Shown: one piece after another, positions 43,312 to 51,668 of the stretch
Layout: every line of letters starts with the position of its first letter
Numbering within the stretch: position 1 is the first letter of the stretch
From: an uncultured Latescibacterota bacterium
GTDB taxonomy: Bacteria; Latescibacterota; UBA2968
Direction of reading: 5' to 3'
Length of the DNA stretch: 64,000 bases
NCBI GenBank assembly: GCA_951812755.1
Contig: OX638329.1
Coordinates: forward strand, 1,597,339-1,661,338
Made by a program: the position numbers and the translations under genes
The notes under the pieces: generated by a model
Told to the model about the DNA's origin: nothing
The model's input: the letters and a program-made list of their open reading frames with translations, nothing else
Database searches by the model: none

Positions 43312-43540
43312 CTCAATAGGCGCAACAAAAGTTGCCGATTTAACAATTGATGAGTTTAGAGAACTTGTGCAGGAAGTTGTCATACAAACACTCTCAGAAA
43401 TGATGAGCGATCCCGATGAAGGGCTGGAATTGCGCGATGACTTCGTCGAAGAGATGAAGCAATTCCTTGCTGATGTGAAAGCTGGTGGCAAAACTGTACC
43501 TGCACAGAAAGTCGCTGAAAGACTGGGACTGATCTGGTGA
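43304..43540 (+). CDS. Antitoxin-like protein of a RelE/ParE-type pair
   Basis: A 78-residue acidic, helical protein (DLTIDEFRELVQEVV, PDEGLELRDDFVEEMKQFL, PAQKVAERLGL) typical of antitoxins paired with RelE/ParE toxins. Its stop overlaps the next ATG by one base (TGATG). There is no good ribosome-binding site, and translation may be coupled to the preceding ORF, which it overlaps by 8 bases. The toxin gene beside it is broken by an IS. Confidence 0.55.
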   Translation: MTSSIGATKVADLTIDEFRELVQEVVIQTLSEMMSDPDEGLELRDDFVEEMKQFLADVKAGGKTVPAQKVAERLGLIW

Positions 43541-43590
43541 TGTATGGTGTGGAATTTACGTCCAATGCCGAATCCGATTTTTGTTTCTAA
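43540..43590 (+). pseudogene. RelE/ParE toxin gene, cut after 16 codons by IS630
   Basis: The ORF begins MYGVEFTSNAESDFCF, which fits the first strand of RelE/ParE toxins. Its TAA stop is formed at the left border of the IS630 element. No remaining toxin sequence is found beyond the element, so the 3' part is deleted or lost. Confidence 0.55.
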
Positions 43591-43632
43591 GTAGTCATTC
43601 AAGAGTTTTTTAGTATAATGGGAGTCTGAAAA

Positions 43633-44223
43633 ATGGCTATATTCAAGAGCCATAGCTCCCTGTCTGCGCCCTTCAGGGGTAAAGACTTATCCACTCTTAT
43701 TGATGAGGTCGTTATGAAAGTTGCCACGAAATTTGTCTCTGCGTTGACGCCTGAAGAGATGAGGCACTTGCAGCATCTTCTCGACACAGCGGTCGCCAAA
43801 CGGGTTCGCAGACGTGCCCACAGTATTTTGTTAAGTTCACAAGGTCAAAGCATAGATGAGATTGCCCGCATTTACCGCGTGCATCGAGACACGGTATCTG
43901 CTTGGATCGATAGATGGACCACATCTGGGCTATCAGGCTTGTATGATCAGCCTCGCAGTGGCGGTCCTCCCAAGCTGAATGAGCAAGAACAAGCCGTTGC
44001 CCAGGCCCTCATTCAGGCACATCCGCAAGCTCCCAAGACAGTCTTGGGACTCTTAGCGGAAAAGACCGGGAAAACCATCAGCAGTTCCAGCCTGCGGCGG
44101 ATTGCCAAACGAAGCGGTTTACGTTGGAAACGCGTGCGAAAATCTGTGAAATCCAAGCGAGATGAACAGGCGTTTCGCACCGCGCAGCAAGAGCTTGAAA
44201 CATTAAAAAAAACATCGCGTTAA
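43633..44223 (+). CDS. IS630 transposase, N-terminal DNA-binding part
   Basis: A 196-residue product with two helix-turn-helix domains (RARSILLSSQGQSIDEIARIYRVHRDTV-like; residues about 60-100, and 120-165) that recognise the IS ends. The frame ends just after a run of eight A (44205-44212), and the catalytic domain continues in the +1 frame. An in-frame product would need frameshifting or transcriptional slippage. Confidence 0.8.
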   Translation: MAIFKSHSSLSAPFRGKDLSTLIDEVVMKVATKFVSALTPEEMRHLQHLLDTAVAKRVRRRAHSILLSSQGQSIDEIARIYRVHRDTVSAWIDRWTTSGLSGLYDQPRSGGPPKLNEQEQAVAQALIQAHPQAPKTVLGLLAEKTGKTISSSSLRRIAKRSGLRWKRVRKSVKSKRDEQAFRTAQQELETLKKTSR

Positions 44224-44722
44224 AGCCATTGACCTCTTCTACTTTGATGAGGCTGGCTTTTCGCTTGATCCGGCCATTGCTTATGCCTGGCAACCTGTGG
44301 GGCAAACGCTGGAAATTCCGGCCGCAAAAGGCAAGCGTCTCAATGTCTTAGGATTTTTCAATCTCGACAATGATCTGATCTCCTTTTGTGCGGCAGGCTG
44401 TGTCAATACCGACCTTGTGATTGGATGCTTTGATGCGTTTAGTCAAACGCTGAAGCGAAAAACCATCGTTGTCCTTGATAATGCGTCCATCCATCGGTCA
44501 GCGGCCTTTCAGACACAGGTGCCGATTTGGGAGGCGAAAGGGCTCTTTCTTTACTTTTTACCCGCGTATGCGCCAGAATTGAATCTCATCGAAATCCTGT
44601 GGCGTTTGATCAAGTATTCTTGGCTCCCCTTTTCGGCTTATGTGAGTTTCGATGCCCTCAGCAAGGCTGTTGCTGATATTCTCGTGCAGGTGGGCACGCA
44701 ATATCAAATTGCTTTTCAGTAA
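44207..44722 (+). CDS. IS630 transposase, C-terminal DDE domain
   Basis: Open from 44207 in the +1 frame, about 170 residues. The three DDE residues are recognisable: FDEAGFS, VVLDNASIHRS and NLIEILW. Joined to the upstream part at the A8 run the protein would be about 360 residues, normal for IS630. A GTG at 44297 could start a shorter product lacking the first catalytic Asp. Confidence 0.8.
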   Translation, partial: KKHRVKAIDLFYFDEAGFSLDPAIAYAWQPVGQTLEIPAAKGKRLNVLGFFNLDNDLISFCAAGCVNTDLVIGCFDAFSQTLKRKTIVVLDNASIHRSAAFQTQVPIWEAKGLFLYFLPAYAPELNLIEILWRLIKYSWLPFSAYVSFDALSKAVADILVQVGTQYQIAFQ

Positions 44723-44773
44723 CGTCTTCATTATACCATAAAACTCATGGTTAGATACTTAATGTAAAAATAA

Positions 44774-44801
44774 GGGGCTACGAGAATTCACTCGTAGCCC
44801 C
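44774..44801. terminator. Strong hairpin terminator after the sulfatase gene
   Basis: An 11-bp perfect stem (GGGGCTACGAG with CTCGTAGCCCC) around AATTCA. On the - strand it is followed by TTATTTTTA and ends the sulfatase transcript. On the + strand TTGTTGTGTTT follows. Confidence 0.85.
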
Positions 44802-44846
44802 TTGTTGTGTTTGGTTGCAAATGGATACTGGACTTGCGTCATCTCC

Positions 44847-46361
44847 TTAAGCCATCATCGGAGCACTCCGGCCCTCGCGCTCATACTTTTCCAACAAGGC
44901 CGTCAGTTCTGCTACCACTTCGGGATGTTCTTCATACACATTCGTGGTTTCTTCTTTGTCTGTTTCCATATTGTAAAGCTGGCCCTCAGTCTCAACCGTG
45001 CGATCGGTCTGCCCCCCCGACTCCTGTCCCAACACCAGCTTCCACTTGCCCTTCCTGATTGCAAACATCCCCTGACCGGAGTGATGGACCGTCGCCTCTC
45101 GAATCGGTTTCTCAATTTCTTCGCCCAACATCAGTGGCAATACATTATAGCTGTCCTCACCCGCATCTTCAGGCAAAGTCTCGCCCAAAAGTGTCGCCAC
45201 AGTCGCCAGCATATCCGTCATGCAAATCGTTTCATCACAAACTGTTCCCGCCGTCACCTTACCTGGCCAGCGTACCAAAAAAGGTACGCGGTGTCCGCCT
45301 TCATATATATCTGTTTTATAACCAAAAAACTCTCCGTTGCACCGATGGCTATACGTCAAATGTTTTCTTCCGCGCACATTGTGAATCCCTTCATCGATTC
45401 TACCCAACAATTGCTGGGATGGCCAAACCTGACCATACCCATTGTCCGCCAATTCCTGCAACGCTTGCTCGGGATCGCCTGCAAGCGCACCGTTATCACT
45501 TGAAAAGATCACCAGCGTGTTATTGAGTACGCCGTGTTTTTCCAATTCTCCTAACAAACGCCCGACAATATCATCTAATTCTGCGACCTTATCACCTCTC
45601 AATCCCGCCTGACTTTTTCCAATCCACTTATGGGATGGCAAACACGGACGATGGATCGCCGACGATGGAAAATACAAAAAGAAAGGATCATCCTGCCGCT
45701 CTTCAAAATGCGTATTTAGCCACGCTTTTGCTTTGCTAAACAAAACCTGATCAATTTTCTCCGACGTATAATCCGGCGACATCAATCCCACAGGCGATTC
45801 GGTGTCATACACTGGCCACTTCCGCTCATCCGGTTCTAAAACTGCGCGATCATTTTCAATAAAACAATACGGCAGCATATTGTTTGACGCGTTCAACCCA
45901 AAAAAATAATCAAATCCGTGATCCAGTGGGCTTCCCTTTAATGGTTTGGTAAAATCAATCGCATCAATCTGATGCGGTGTCCAGACCTCTGGATCAAACG
46001 TCTCGCCATCTTTGGCCTGCCACCCCAAACCCAGATGCCATTTGCCAACCGCTGCGGTCGCATATCCATGCGACTTTAAAAGCGACGCCAGCGTCATTCG
46101 TCCTTCGTCTATCAGTGGTTTCGAAAAGTGTGGCAACACGATCCTCTTTAACCAGGTGCGCCACGCATACCTTCCCGTCATCAATCCGTATCGCGTAGGC
46201 GAACACATCGCCGAATTGGTATGCGCATCAGTAAACCGCATCCCTTCCGCTGCTATCCGATCCAGATTTGGTGTTGGAATCTTCGACTCGGGATTATTTG
46301 CTCGTACATCACCAAACCCGAGGTCATCTGCGAGAATAAAAACGATATTGGGTTTACTCAT
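44847..46361 (-). CDS. Sulfatase (arylsulfatase-type)
   Basis: A 504-residue formylglycine-dependent sulfatase that hydrolyses sulfate esters. It has NIVFILADDLGFGD with two metal-binding Asp near the N-terminus, and the modification motif CSPTR (in SAMCSPTRYGLMTGR) where Cys becomes formylglycine. AGGAG sets the start at 46361. No signal peptide is visible at that start, so it is probably cytosolic or exported by an unseen signal. The neighbouring gene also encodes a sulfatase, and the two probably act together on sulfated polysaccharides. Exact substrate unknown. Confidence 0.9.
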   Translation of the reverse strand: MSKPNIVFILADDLGFGDVRANNPESKIPTPNLDRIAAEGMRFTDAHTNSAMCSPTRYGLMTGRYAWRTWLKRIVLPHFSKPLIDEGRMTLASLLKSHGYATAAVGKWHLGLGWQAKDGETFDPEVWTPHQIDAIDFTKPLKGSPLDHGFDYFFGLNASNNMLPYCFIENDRAVLEPDERKWPVYDTESPVGLMSPDYTSEKIDQVLFSKAKAWLNTHFEERQDDPFFLYFPSSAIHRPCLPSHKWIGKSQAGLRGDKVAELDDIVGRLLGELEKHGVLNNTLVIFSSDNGALAGDPEQALQELADNGYGQVWPSQQLLGRIDEGIHNVRGRKHLTYSHRCNGEFFGYKTDIYEGGHRVPFLVRWPGKVTAGTVCDETICMTDMLATVATLLGETLPEDAGEDSYNVLPLMLGEEIEKPIREATVHHSGQGMFAIRKGKWKLVLGQESGGQTDRTVETEGQLYNMETDKEETTNVYEEHPEVVAELTALLEKYEREGRSAPMMA

Positions 46362-46375
46362 TATTATCTCCTTTC

Positions 46376-47734
46376 TCAACCGCGCAACCAGGCTCCTTCT
46401 GTGAATCTCTCGCCTAACCGACGGCCCAGTTCGTTCACTATATCTGGGTTTTCACGCGCGATATTGTTCAGCTCATGCGGATCATTTTTTAGGTCGTAAA
46501 GCTCATTCATATCGTTTTGGTTTTCGACCAGTTTGTGTGTTTTCGTGCGGATCAATCTGAAATTGCGAATTTGGCTGACCGATTCTGTGCGGTGATCATC
46601 CGTCTCGCCTCTCAAAACGGGTCCCAGTGACTGTGCGTCGATATTTTCCTGTGGTGGCAACCCGGCCCATTCGCAGATCGTCGCGTTGGTATCGATCAAT
46701 TCTACGGGTTCATCCGATACCCTGCCCCCTTCAATACCAGGTCCGGCCACAATAAGCGGCACGCGCAACGAAGCCTCATAGGACACGCTCTTGCCATAGA
46801 GCCCGTGATCGCCCAGCATTTCACCGTGATCACTGGCAAAAATAATGTACGTGTTGTCCATCATCCCCCGCTTTTCAACCGCGTCTAATATTTCGCCAAT
46901 TTGAGCGTCAATCAGTTCGATATACGCACAATATTGCCGTCGCGTCTTTAGAATCTCGGCCTCGGTCAGACCTTTTCTGCTGCTTTCAACATTTCTGGGT
47001 TTATCTTTGCCCGTTGCTGGAATCGGCGCTGGCATTTCGGTGTTGCGATATCGTTCGGCATATTCGGTCGGTGGATCAAATGGACTGTGTGGCCCCACAA
47101 AGCTCACAAACAAATGATAGGGGAAATCGTCGGGAATGTCTTCAATCCACTGTACAGATCGCTGTCCGATGTACGTATCTGCAAACGCTTCGGTCGGCAG
47201 TACCGAATCATGACTTGTTCTGGGACCACTTCGCGCCGAATAATCATCGACAAACGCATCGAGTAATCCTTTTTCCTTTAAAAAATGATTATAAGGTCCC
47301 TGGGGAATTCTGCCCCTACCAGCATGGCTTTTGCCTTCGACTTCAACGGGGTGTGTAAACCCCCACATATACGTAGCTGGCCTGTCGCCATCGCGTCCGT
47401 TGTACCCATCGGGTTTTGCCAGATCCAGTTTGCCCACGCAGCCTACGTAGTAATTGTGGTCGCGTAGCCGTTGATAATACGTTGTGGTTGTGCGTGGTAG
47501 AAAATTGTTGTTCCCCAGCGCGCCCAGGCGAACGGGTTGCAGTCCCGATGCGACCGCAATGCGAGATGGCGCGCAAACCGGGCAATTTGTTGTACATTGT
47601 GTAAACTGAATGCCGCGCTCGGCCAGCTGGTCCAGATTGGGCGTTTTGACAAAATCAGCGCCCATTGATCCCAGATAATCCCATCGGTGCTGGTCGTCCA
47701 TAATGTAGAGAATATTCGGTCGATTTTGAGACAT
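46376..47734 (-). CDS. Sulfatase (choline-sulfatase/heparan-type)
   Basis: A 452-residue sulfatase with NILYIMDDQHRWDYLG metal ligands and the CAPSR formylglycine motif (in CPVCAPSRIAVASGL). It begins 14 bases upstream of the second sulfatase on the - strand. AAGGAG precedes the ATG at 47734. The C-terminal part carries ASDHGEMLGDHG, the remaining metal ligands. Its type resembles enzymes acting on choline-O-sulfate or glycan sulfates; which one cannot be read off. Confidence 0.9.
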   Translation of the reverse strand: MSQNRPNILYIMDDQHRWDYLGSMGADFVKTPNLDQLAERGIQFTQCTTNCPVCAPSRIAVASGLQPVRLGALGNNNFLPRTTTTYYQRLRDHNYYVGCVGKLDLAKPDGYNGRDGDRPATYMWGFTHPVEVEGKSHAGRGRIPQGPYNHFLKEKGLLDAFVDDYSARSGPRTSHDSVLPTEAFADTYIGQRSVQWIEDIPDDFPYHLFVSFVGPHSPFDPPTEYAERYRNTEMPAPIPATGKDKPRNVESSRKGLTEAEILKTRRQYCAYIELIDAQIGEILDAVEKRGMMDNTYIIFASDHGEMLGDHGLYGKSVSYEASLRVPLIVAGPGIEGGRVSDEPVELIDTNATICEWAGLPPQENIDAQSLGPVLRGETDDHRTESVSQIRNFRLIRTKTHKLVENQNDMNELYDLKNDPHELNNIARENPDIVNELGRRLGERFTEGAWLRG

Positions 47735-47919
47735 AGGTTCTCCTTTGGGGTTGAGAGAGAGACTCAATAATTTGATTTTTAGATCTTTTTCCGGTACTAT
47801 GTCCATTGGCTTTGTTATGATACAAAAATTTGGTGTTTGCGTAAACTGCCTATCAATGCGACAATGGTGAGATGAAGCATTGGGGTAGTGTTGGATGGTA
47901 CTTCAACTTCACACTTCAC

Positions 47920-48597
47920 ATGACATCTCTAATCGTCTTTGTCAAAAATCCAATTCCCGGAGCGGTTAAGACCCGCTTGCAGACGCGCTATGCACCCGAT
48001 CAGGTTGCAGCCCTTTATACCGCGTTTGTGCGCGATGTGCTGGCGCGGACAGAGAGTATTGATGTCGATAGACGGGTGATCGCTTTTGATCCGCCCGATG
48101 CAGAGTCCGAGGTTCGCGCACTTTTTGGTGGTGGGAAGGCTCAATGGCAGTACGTTCCCCAGGTGCAGGATGATCTCGGTGCTCGCATGCGAGAAGCACT
48201 TGTTCAACAACTCGACGCAGGTGCATCGGCAGCGGTTCTCATTGGTTCGGATATCCCTTCTCTGCCAGCCTACCATATTACACAGGCATTCGATCTGTTG
48301 CGTACAAAGGATGTTGTTTTGGGTCCGAGTACAGATGGCGGATACTATCTCGTTGGTGTCTCGAGACCTATACCGGAAATTTTTGAGGATGTGGAATGGA
48401 GCACGCCCAGTGTTCTGACGCAGACCATTGACCGGGTTCAACGCGCGGGGAACACGCTCGGTCTCGTTTCCCCCTATTTTGACGTGGATACGCCCGAGGA
48501 GCTCGATTTTCTTCTCGCCCATGCGCGCGCTACAATACTCGCTACAGGTATAGATCCCCTACCATACACCCATGCCTGCTTGTCTGGCTTGACTTGA
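47920..48597 (+). CDS. DUF2064/TIGR04282-type glycosyltransferase-like protein
   Basis: A 225-residue GT-A-fold protein of a family annotated as arsenosugar-biosynthesis glycosyltransferase. Family markers: FVKNPIPGAVKTRL near the N-terminus and GPSTDGGYYLVGV in the middle. ATG 47920 is chosen by family N-terminus; an in-frame ATG 48 bases upstream exists without a ribosome-binding site. No arsM is seen nearby, so the arsenosugar role is uncertain. Confidence 0.8.
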   Translation: MTSLIVFVKNPIPGAVKTRLQTRYAPDQVAALYTAFVRDVLARTESIDVDRRVIAFDPPDAESEVRALFGGGKAQWQYVPQVQDDLGARMREALVQQLDAGASAAVLIGSDIPSLPAYHITQAFDLLRTKDVVLGPSTDGGYYLVGVSRPIPEIFEDVEWSTPSVLTQTIDRVQRAGNTLGLVSPYFDVDTPEELDFLLAHARATILATGIDPLPYTHACLSGLT

Positions 48598-48649
48598 TCT
48601 TTTTGGGCGCGTATCTTGCGAAGCCATCATTTCGAGATAGGAGTTCTCA

Positions 48650-49618
48650 ATGATTATTCGCTATGTTCTCGTGCTTTTCTTTGTCTTTTCTTGCCTGCAT
48701 CCCTCAATCGCTCAGGAGCGCTACAAATTTGCTTTTGTCACGCATGGTGGGCCGGGAAATCCATTCTGGAATGTCGTGATCAAGGGTATGGAAGATGCGG
48801 CCAAACGCTATGACGTGGATGTGCAATGGCTGAGCAATCCCACATTTTCTATTGCGGATATGCCCAATTTTCTCGACGACGCTATTGCAAATAAGGTCAA
48901 TGGCATTGGCATTACGTGCCCGGATCCGGAGGCTATTCGGGAGAGCGTTGAGCGCGCACACGCGGCGGGTATTCCCATTATTGTGCTCAATACGGCGGAT
49001 CCCAACGCGGGGGGAGATCACGCACTGCCCACGCAATTTTACGTGGGTGCCAGCGAGTATCTCGGCGGTCAATCCAATGCAAAAGCCATTCTCGCCGAGG
49101 CGGAAAAGCGCGGTGTCTCGGTTCAACGCGCGGTATGTCCCATCCAGGAACTCGGGCACAGTGGTCTCGAAGCGCGGTTTGCCGGATTTTCGAGCATTTT
49201 TGAGGAAAGGGGCGTTGTCGTTGATGGTTTGACCATATCTAATGATGTCGAGCAATCTGCGGGCTTGTTGCGCGACTATTTTCTCGGCCATCCACAAACC
49301 AATGCCATCGCTACTTTGGGACCACTGCCAGCAGATGCTTTTTATCTTTTTGTGGAGGAAGAGGGGAAAGAGGCTGGCGAAATTTTGCATGTTACCCACG
49401 ATACGAGTACGTCTATATTTGACCATATTCAGAGGGGATATACGGTGCAGGCTGTCGATCAACAGCCCTATTTGCAGGGCTATCTGACAGTTTCTTTTCT
49501 GTATTTGAACAATGCTTATGGTCTCACCCTCGCACAGGATGTGCTCACAGGTCCGTTCGCCATCAATGCAACAAATGTTGACCGCATTGCCAGATTAGTG
49601 GCCGCAGGTTATAGATAG
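48650..49618 (+). CDS. Sugar ABC transporter substrate-binding protein
   Basis: A 322-residue periplasmic binding protein of the ribose-type (periplasmic binding 4) class. Signal peptide of about 22 residues (ends SIAQER). Then FAFVTHGGPGNPFWNVVIKG starts the first lobe. It is the first of three genes for a ribose-like ABC importer, 9 bases before the permease. Family members bind pentoses, hexoses or inositol; ligand unknown. Confidence 0.88.
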   Translation: MIIRYVLVLFFVFSCLHPSIAQERYKFAFVTHGGPGNPFWNVVIKGMEDAAKRYDVDVQWLSNPTFSIADMPNFLDDAIANKVNGIGITCPDPEAIRESVERAHAAGIPIIVLNTADPNAGGDHALPTQFYVGASEYLGGQSNAKAILAEAEKRGVSVQRAVCPIQELGHSGLEARFAGFSSIFEERGVVVDGLTISNDVEQSAGLLRDYFLGHPQTNAIATLGPLPADAFYLFVEEEGKEAGEILHVTHDTSTSIFDHIQRGYTVQAVDQQPYLQGYLTVSFLYLNNAYGLTLAQDVLTGPFAINATNVDRIARLVAAGYR

Positions 49619-49626
49619 GATTTCTG

Positions 49627-50805
49627 TTGAAGCGTTATGACGCCATTCGCACCCGCCTTGCGCGCTCTCCCGAAGCTGGCGCTGCAGCGGGTTTTTCCGT
49701 TATATTTTTGGTTTTCGCACTCGCTACGCCAGATACATTTCTCTCCCATAGCGCGATTTCATCCATTCTCAATAGTCAGGCCGTTCCGGGCATCCTCGCT
49801 ATCGGTATTACGCTTTTGATGATTTCTGGAGAATTTGACCTTTCAGTTGGCTCTATTCTGGGGGTGTCATCTCTCGCTTTTCTCTATGCAACCGTAAATG
49901 ATGTGCCTATTTTACTCGCGGCAGCCATTGGATTAGTTATCGGCTGTCTGCTCGGTCTGATCAACGGCTTGCTTCTCATATCGACGGGCATTCCTTCTTT
50001 TATTATTACGCTGGGGACGATGCTCGCTTATCGCGCCATTCCACTTACGGTTATTTCTGGGGGGCGCATTATTCGATACGCGGACTATTCGCGCGAGTCT
50101 CCAGTTCTCGAAGTGCCCGGTCTTGTATTTTTTATTCTGACGCTCGCACTTTTTTTTCTTGTTCTGTGGATAGCGCGGGATATCTGGCGGGCGAGAAATC
50201 AATCCATAAAGTCCAAAATCCTGCTTGCTGCCGCGATTCTTTTTTCTGCCTATCTCCTCCTTCAGGCACTTGTCCCCCATCCTTTGACGCCGGTTAAAAT
50301 TGATTTTTTTGACGCGCTCAACGGGCGCGTTGGGACGGGTAATTATCGCACCAGCATTCTGTGGTGGATAGGGCTTACTTCAGTTTTTGCAATCGCGTTG
50401 AGTCAAACGCGTTTTGGGAACGCTGTTTTTGCCACCGGAGGCAATGCCCAGGCGGCGCGTTTGCAGGGTATTCGTATTGACCGCGTGCGCGTAATCAATT
50501 TTGTCATTTCGGGATTTCTCGCCGCACTCGCGGGTATTATTCAGGTCGCACGTCTCAAGAGCGTGGATCCGTTGCGCGGCACGGGGTTGGAGCTTGAGGT
50601 TATCGCTGCGGTCGTCATTGGTGGGACGCTGCTTACAGGGGGTTATGGCAGTCTGATTGGTTCGGCTATTGGCACTGCGCTGACGGGCATGTTGCGCACG
50701 GGGCTTGTTCTCATGCAGATTCCTTCCAATGCTTTTAGAGGTGCTATTGGCGCTATTATGATCGCGGCTGTTGTGATTAACAATTTTGTGCGAAAAGAAC
50801 GCTGA
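49627..50805 (+). CDS. Sugar ABC transporter permease (RbsC-like)
   Basis: A 392-residue permease of the BPD_transp_2 class with 8-10 membrane helices; GEFDLSVGSILG is the family motif. It is about 70 residues longer than RbsC because of an insert with a charged hairpin around residues 140-250. Starts at TTG. It is 9 bases downstream of the binding protein and 8 upstream of the ATPase gene. Confidence 0.87.
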   Translation: MKRYDAIRTRLARSPEAGAAAGFSVIFLVFALATPDTFLSHSAISSILNSQAVPGILAIGITLLMISGEFDLSVGSILGVSSLAFLYATVNDVPILLAAAIGLVIGCLLGLINGLLLISTGIPSFIITLGTMLAYRAIPLTVISGGRIIRYADYSRESPVLEVPGLVFFILTLALFFLVLWIARDIWRARNQSIKSKILLAAAILFSAYLLLQALVPHPLTPVKIDFFDALNGRVGTGNYRTSILWWIGLTSVFAIALSQTRFGNAVFATGGNAQAARLQGIRIDRVRVINFVISGFLAALAGIIQVARLKSVDPLRGTGLELEVIAAVVIGGTLLTGGYGSLIGSAIGTALTGMLRTGLVLMQIPSNAFRGAIGAIMIAAVVINNFVRKER

Positions 50806-50813
50806 GGCTATAT

Positions 50814-51563
50814 TTGGTTTTACTTGAGCTAAAAAATATCGGTCGTCGCTTTGGGCATATTGTCGCGCTGAAAGGCATTGATTTCACGCTCGAGGATGGC
50901 GAAGTTCTCGCGCTCTTAGGTGATAATGGGGCGGGTAAATCTACGCTGATTAAGGTGATTACGGGTGTTTATCCGCCAAGCGAAGGAGATATGTATTTCG
51001 GGGACGAGGTCATTCGGTTCGACTCGCCACAGGATGCCCGAGATCAGGGGATTGAGACCGTTTATCAGGACCTCGCGCTCGTGCCGAGCATGAGTATTTC
51101 GCGCAATTTTTATCTGGGTAGAGAACTCGTCAAGCGGCTCGGTCCGTTCACGCTTTGCGACCAGGCGGCGATGGATACAGGCGCGGCTGCGGCGCTGGGT
51201 GAGATAGGTATTCACATCCGCAATGCGAGTGAATCCGTTGCCCGTCTTTCCGGTGGCGAGCGACAATCGATTGCCATAGCCCGCGCCCTTCACTTTGGGT
51301 CTCGCGTGCTCATTCTCGATGAACCGACTTCTGCGCTTTCCGTTGGCGAAACGCGCAAGGTGCTCAGCTATATTACGGCTGCTAAAAAAAAAGGTATAGG
51401 TGTTGTTTTTATTACCCACAATATTTCCCATGTGTTTGAAGTTGCCGACCGGGCAACTATTCTCAGCCACGGTGAAAAGGTCGGCGATTTTTCGATTTGT
51501 GATGTCACGCAGGACGATATCGCAGCTATGGTGATGGGACAGGGTATCCCCGAACATCTTTAG
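50814..51563 (+). CDS. Sugar ABC transporter ATP-binding protein
   Basis: A 249-residue single ABC domain. Walker A GDNGAGKST, signature LSGGERQSIAIARA, Walker B LILDEPTSAL and the His switch (VFITHN) are visible. Unlike RbsA, which has two ABC domains, this has one, so it would have to work as a homodimer. Start at TTG. Confidence 0.9.
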   Translation: MVLLELKNIGRRFGHIVALKGIDFTLEDGEVLALLGDNGAGKSTLIKVITGVYPPSEGDMYFGDEVIRFDSPQDARDQGIETVYQDLALVPSMSISRNFYLGRELVKRLGPFTLCDQAAMDTGAAAALGEIGIHIRNASESVARLSGGERQSIAIARALHFGSRVLILDEPTSALSVGETRKVLSYITAAKKKGIGVVFITHNISHVFEVADRATILSHGEKVGDFSICDVTQDDIAAMVMGQGIPEHL

Positions 51564-51634
51564 ACGAATGGGAGACTCCCCCAACCCCAGCCTTTTTTTG
51601 TGACTGCCTTTAATGAGTTGCTATGCAGTTACCA

Positions 51635-51668
51635 TTCCTCAATTTTTAATTCTCAATTTTTAATTCCC
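51635..51668 (+). repeat. CTCAATTTTTAATT tandem repeat before the MATE gene
   Basis: Two near-copies of CTCAATTTTTAATTC, the inverse-sense relative of the block at 20918. It replaces a normal ribosome-binding region. Confidence 0.55.

Larger units (their letters stand above)
43588..44761 (+). mobile_element. IS630-family insertion sequence
   Basis: About 1.17 kb with imperfect terminal inverted repeats (about 33 bases with a shared GAGTTTT and GTATAATG core) and TA at both borders, as expected from IS630/Tc1-type transposition. It carries a transposase in two frames. The left end interrupts the toxin gene. Confidence 0.8.

Noticed and set aside
44802-45503. + strand ORF of 233 codons opposite the first sulfatase
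   Set aside because: It is antisense to a well-supported sulfatase with catalytic motif, and its product has no recognisable features.
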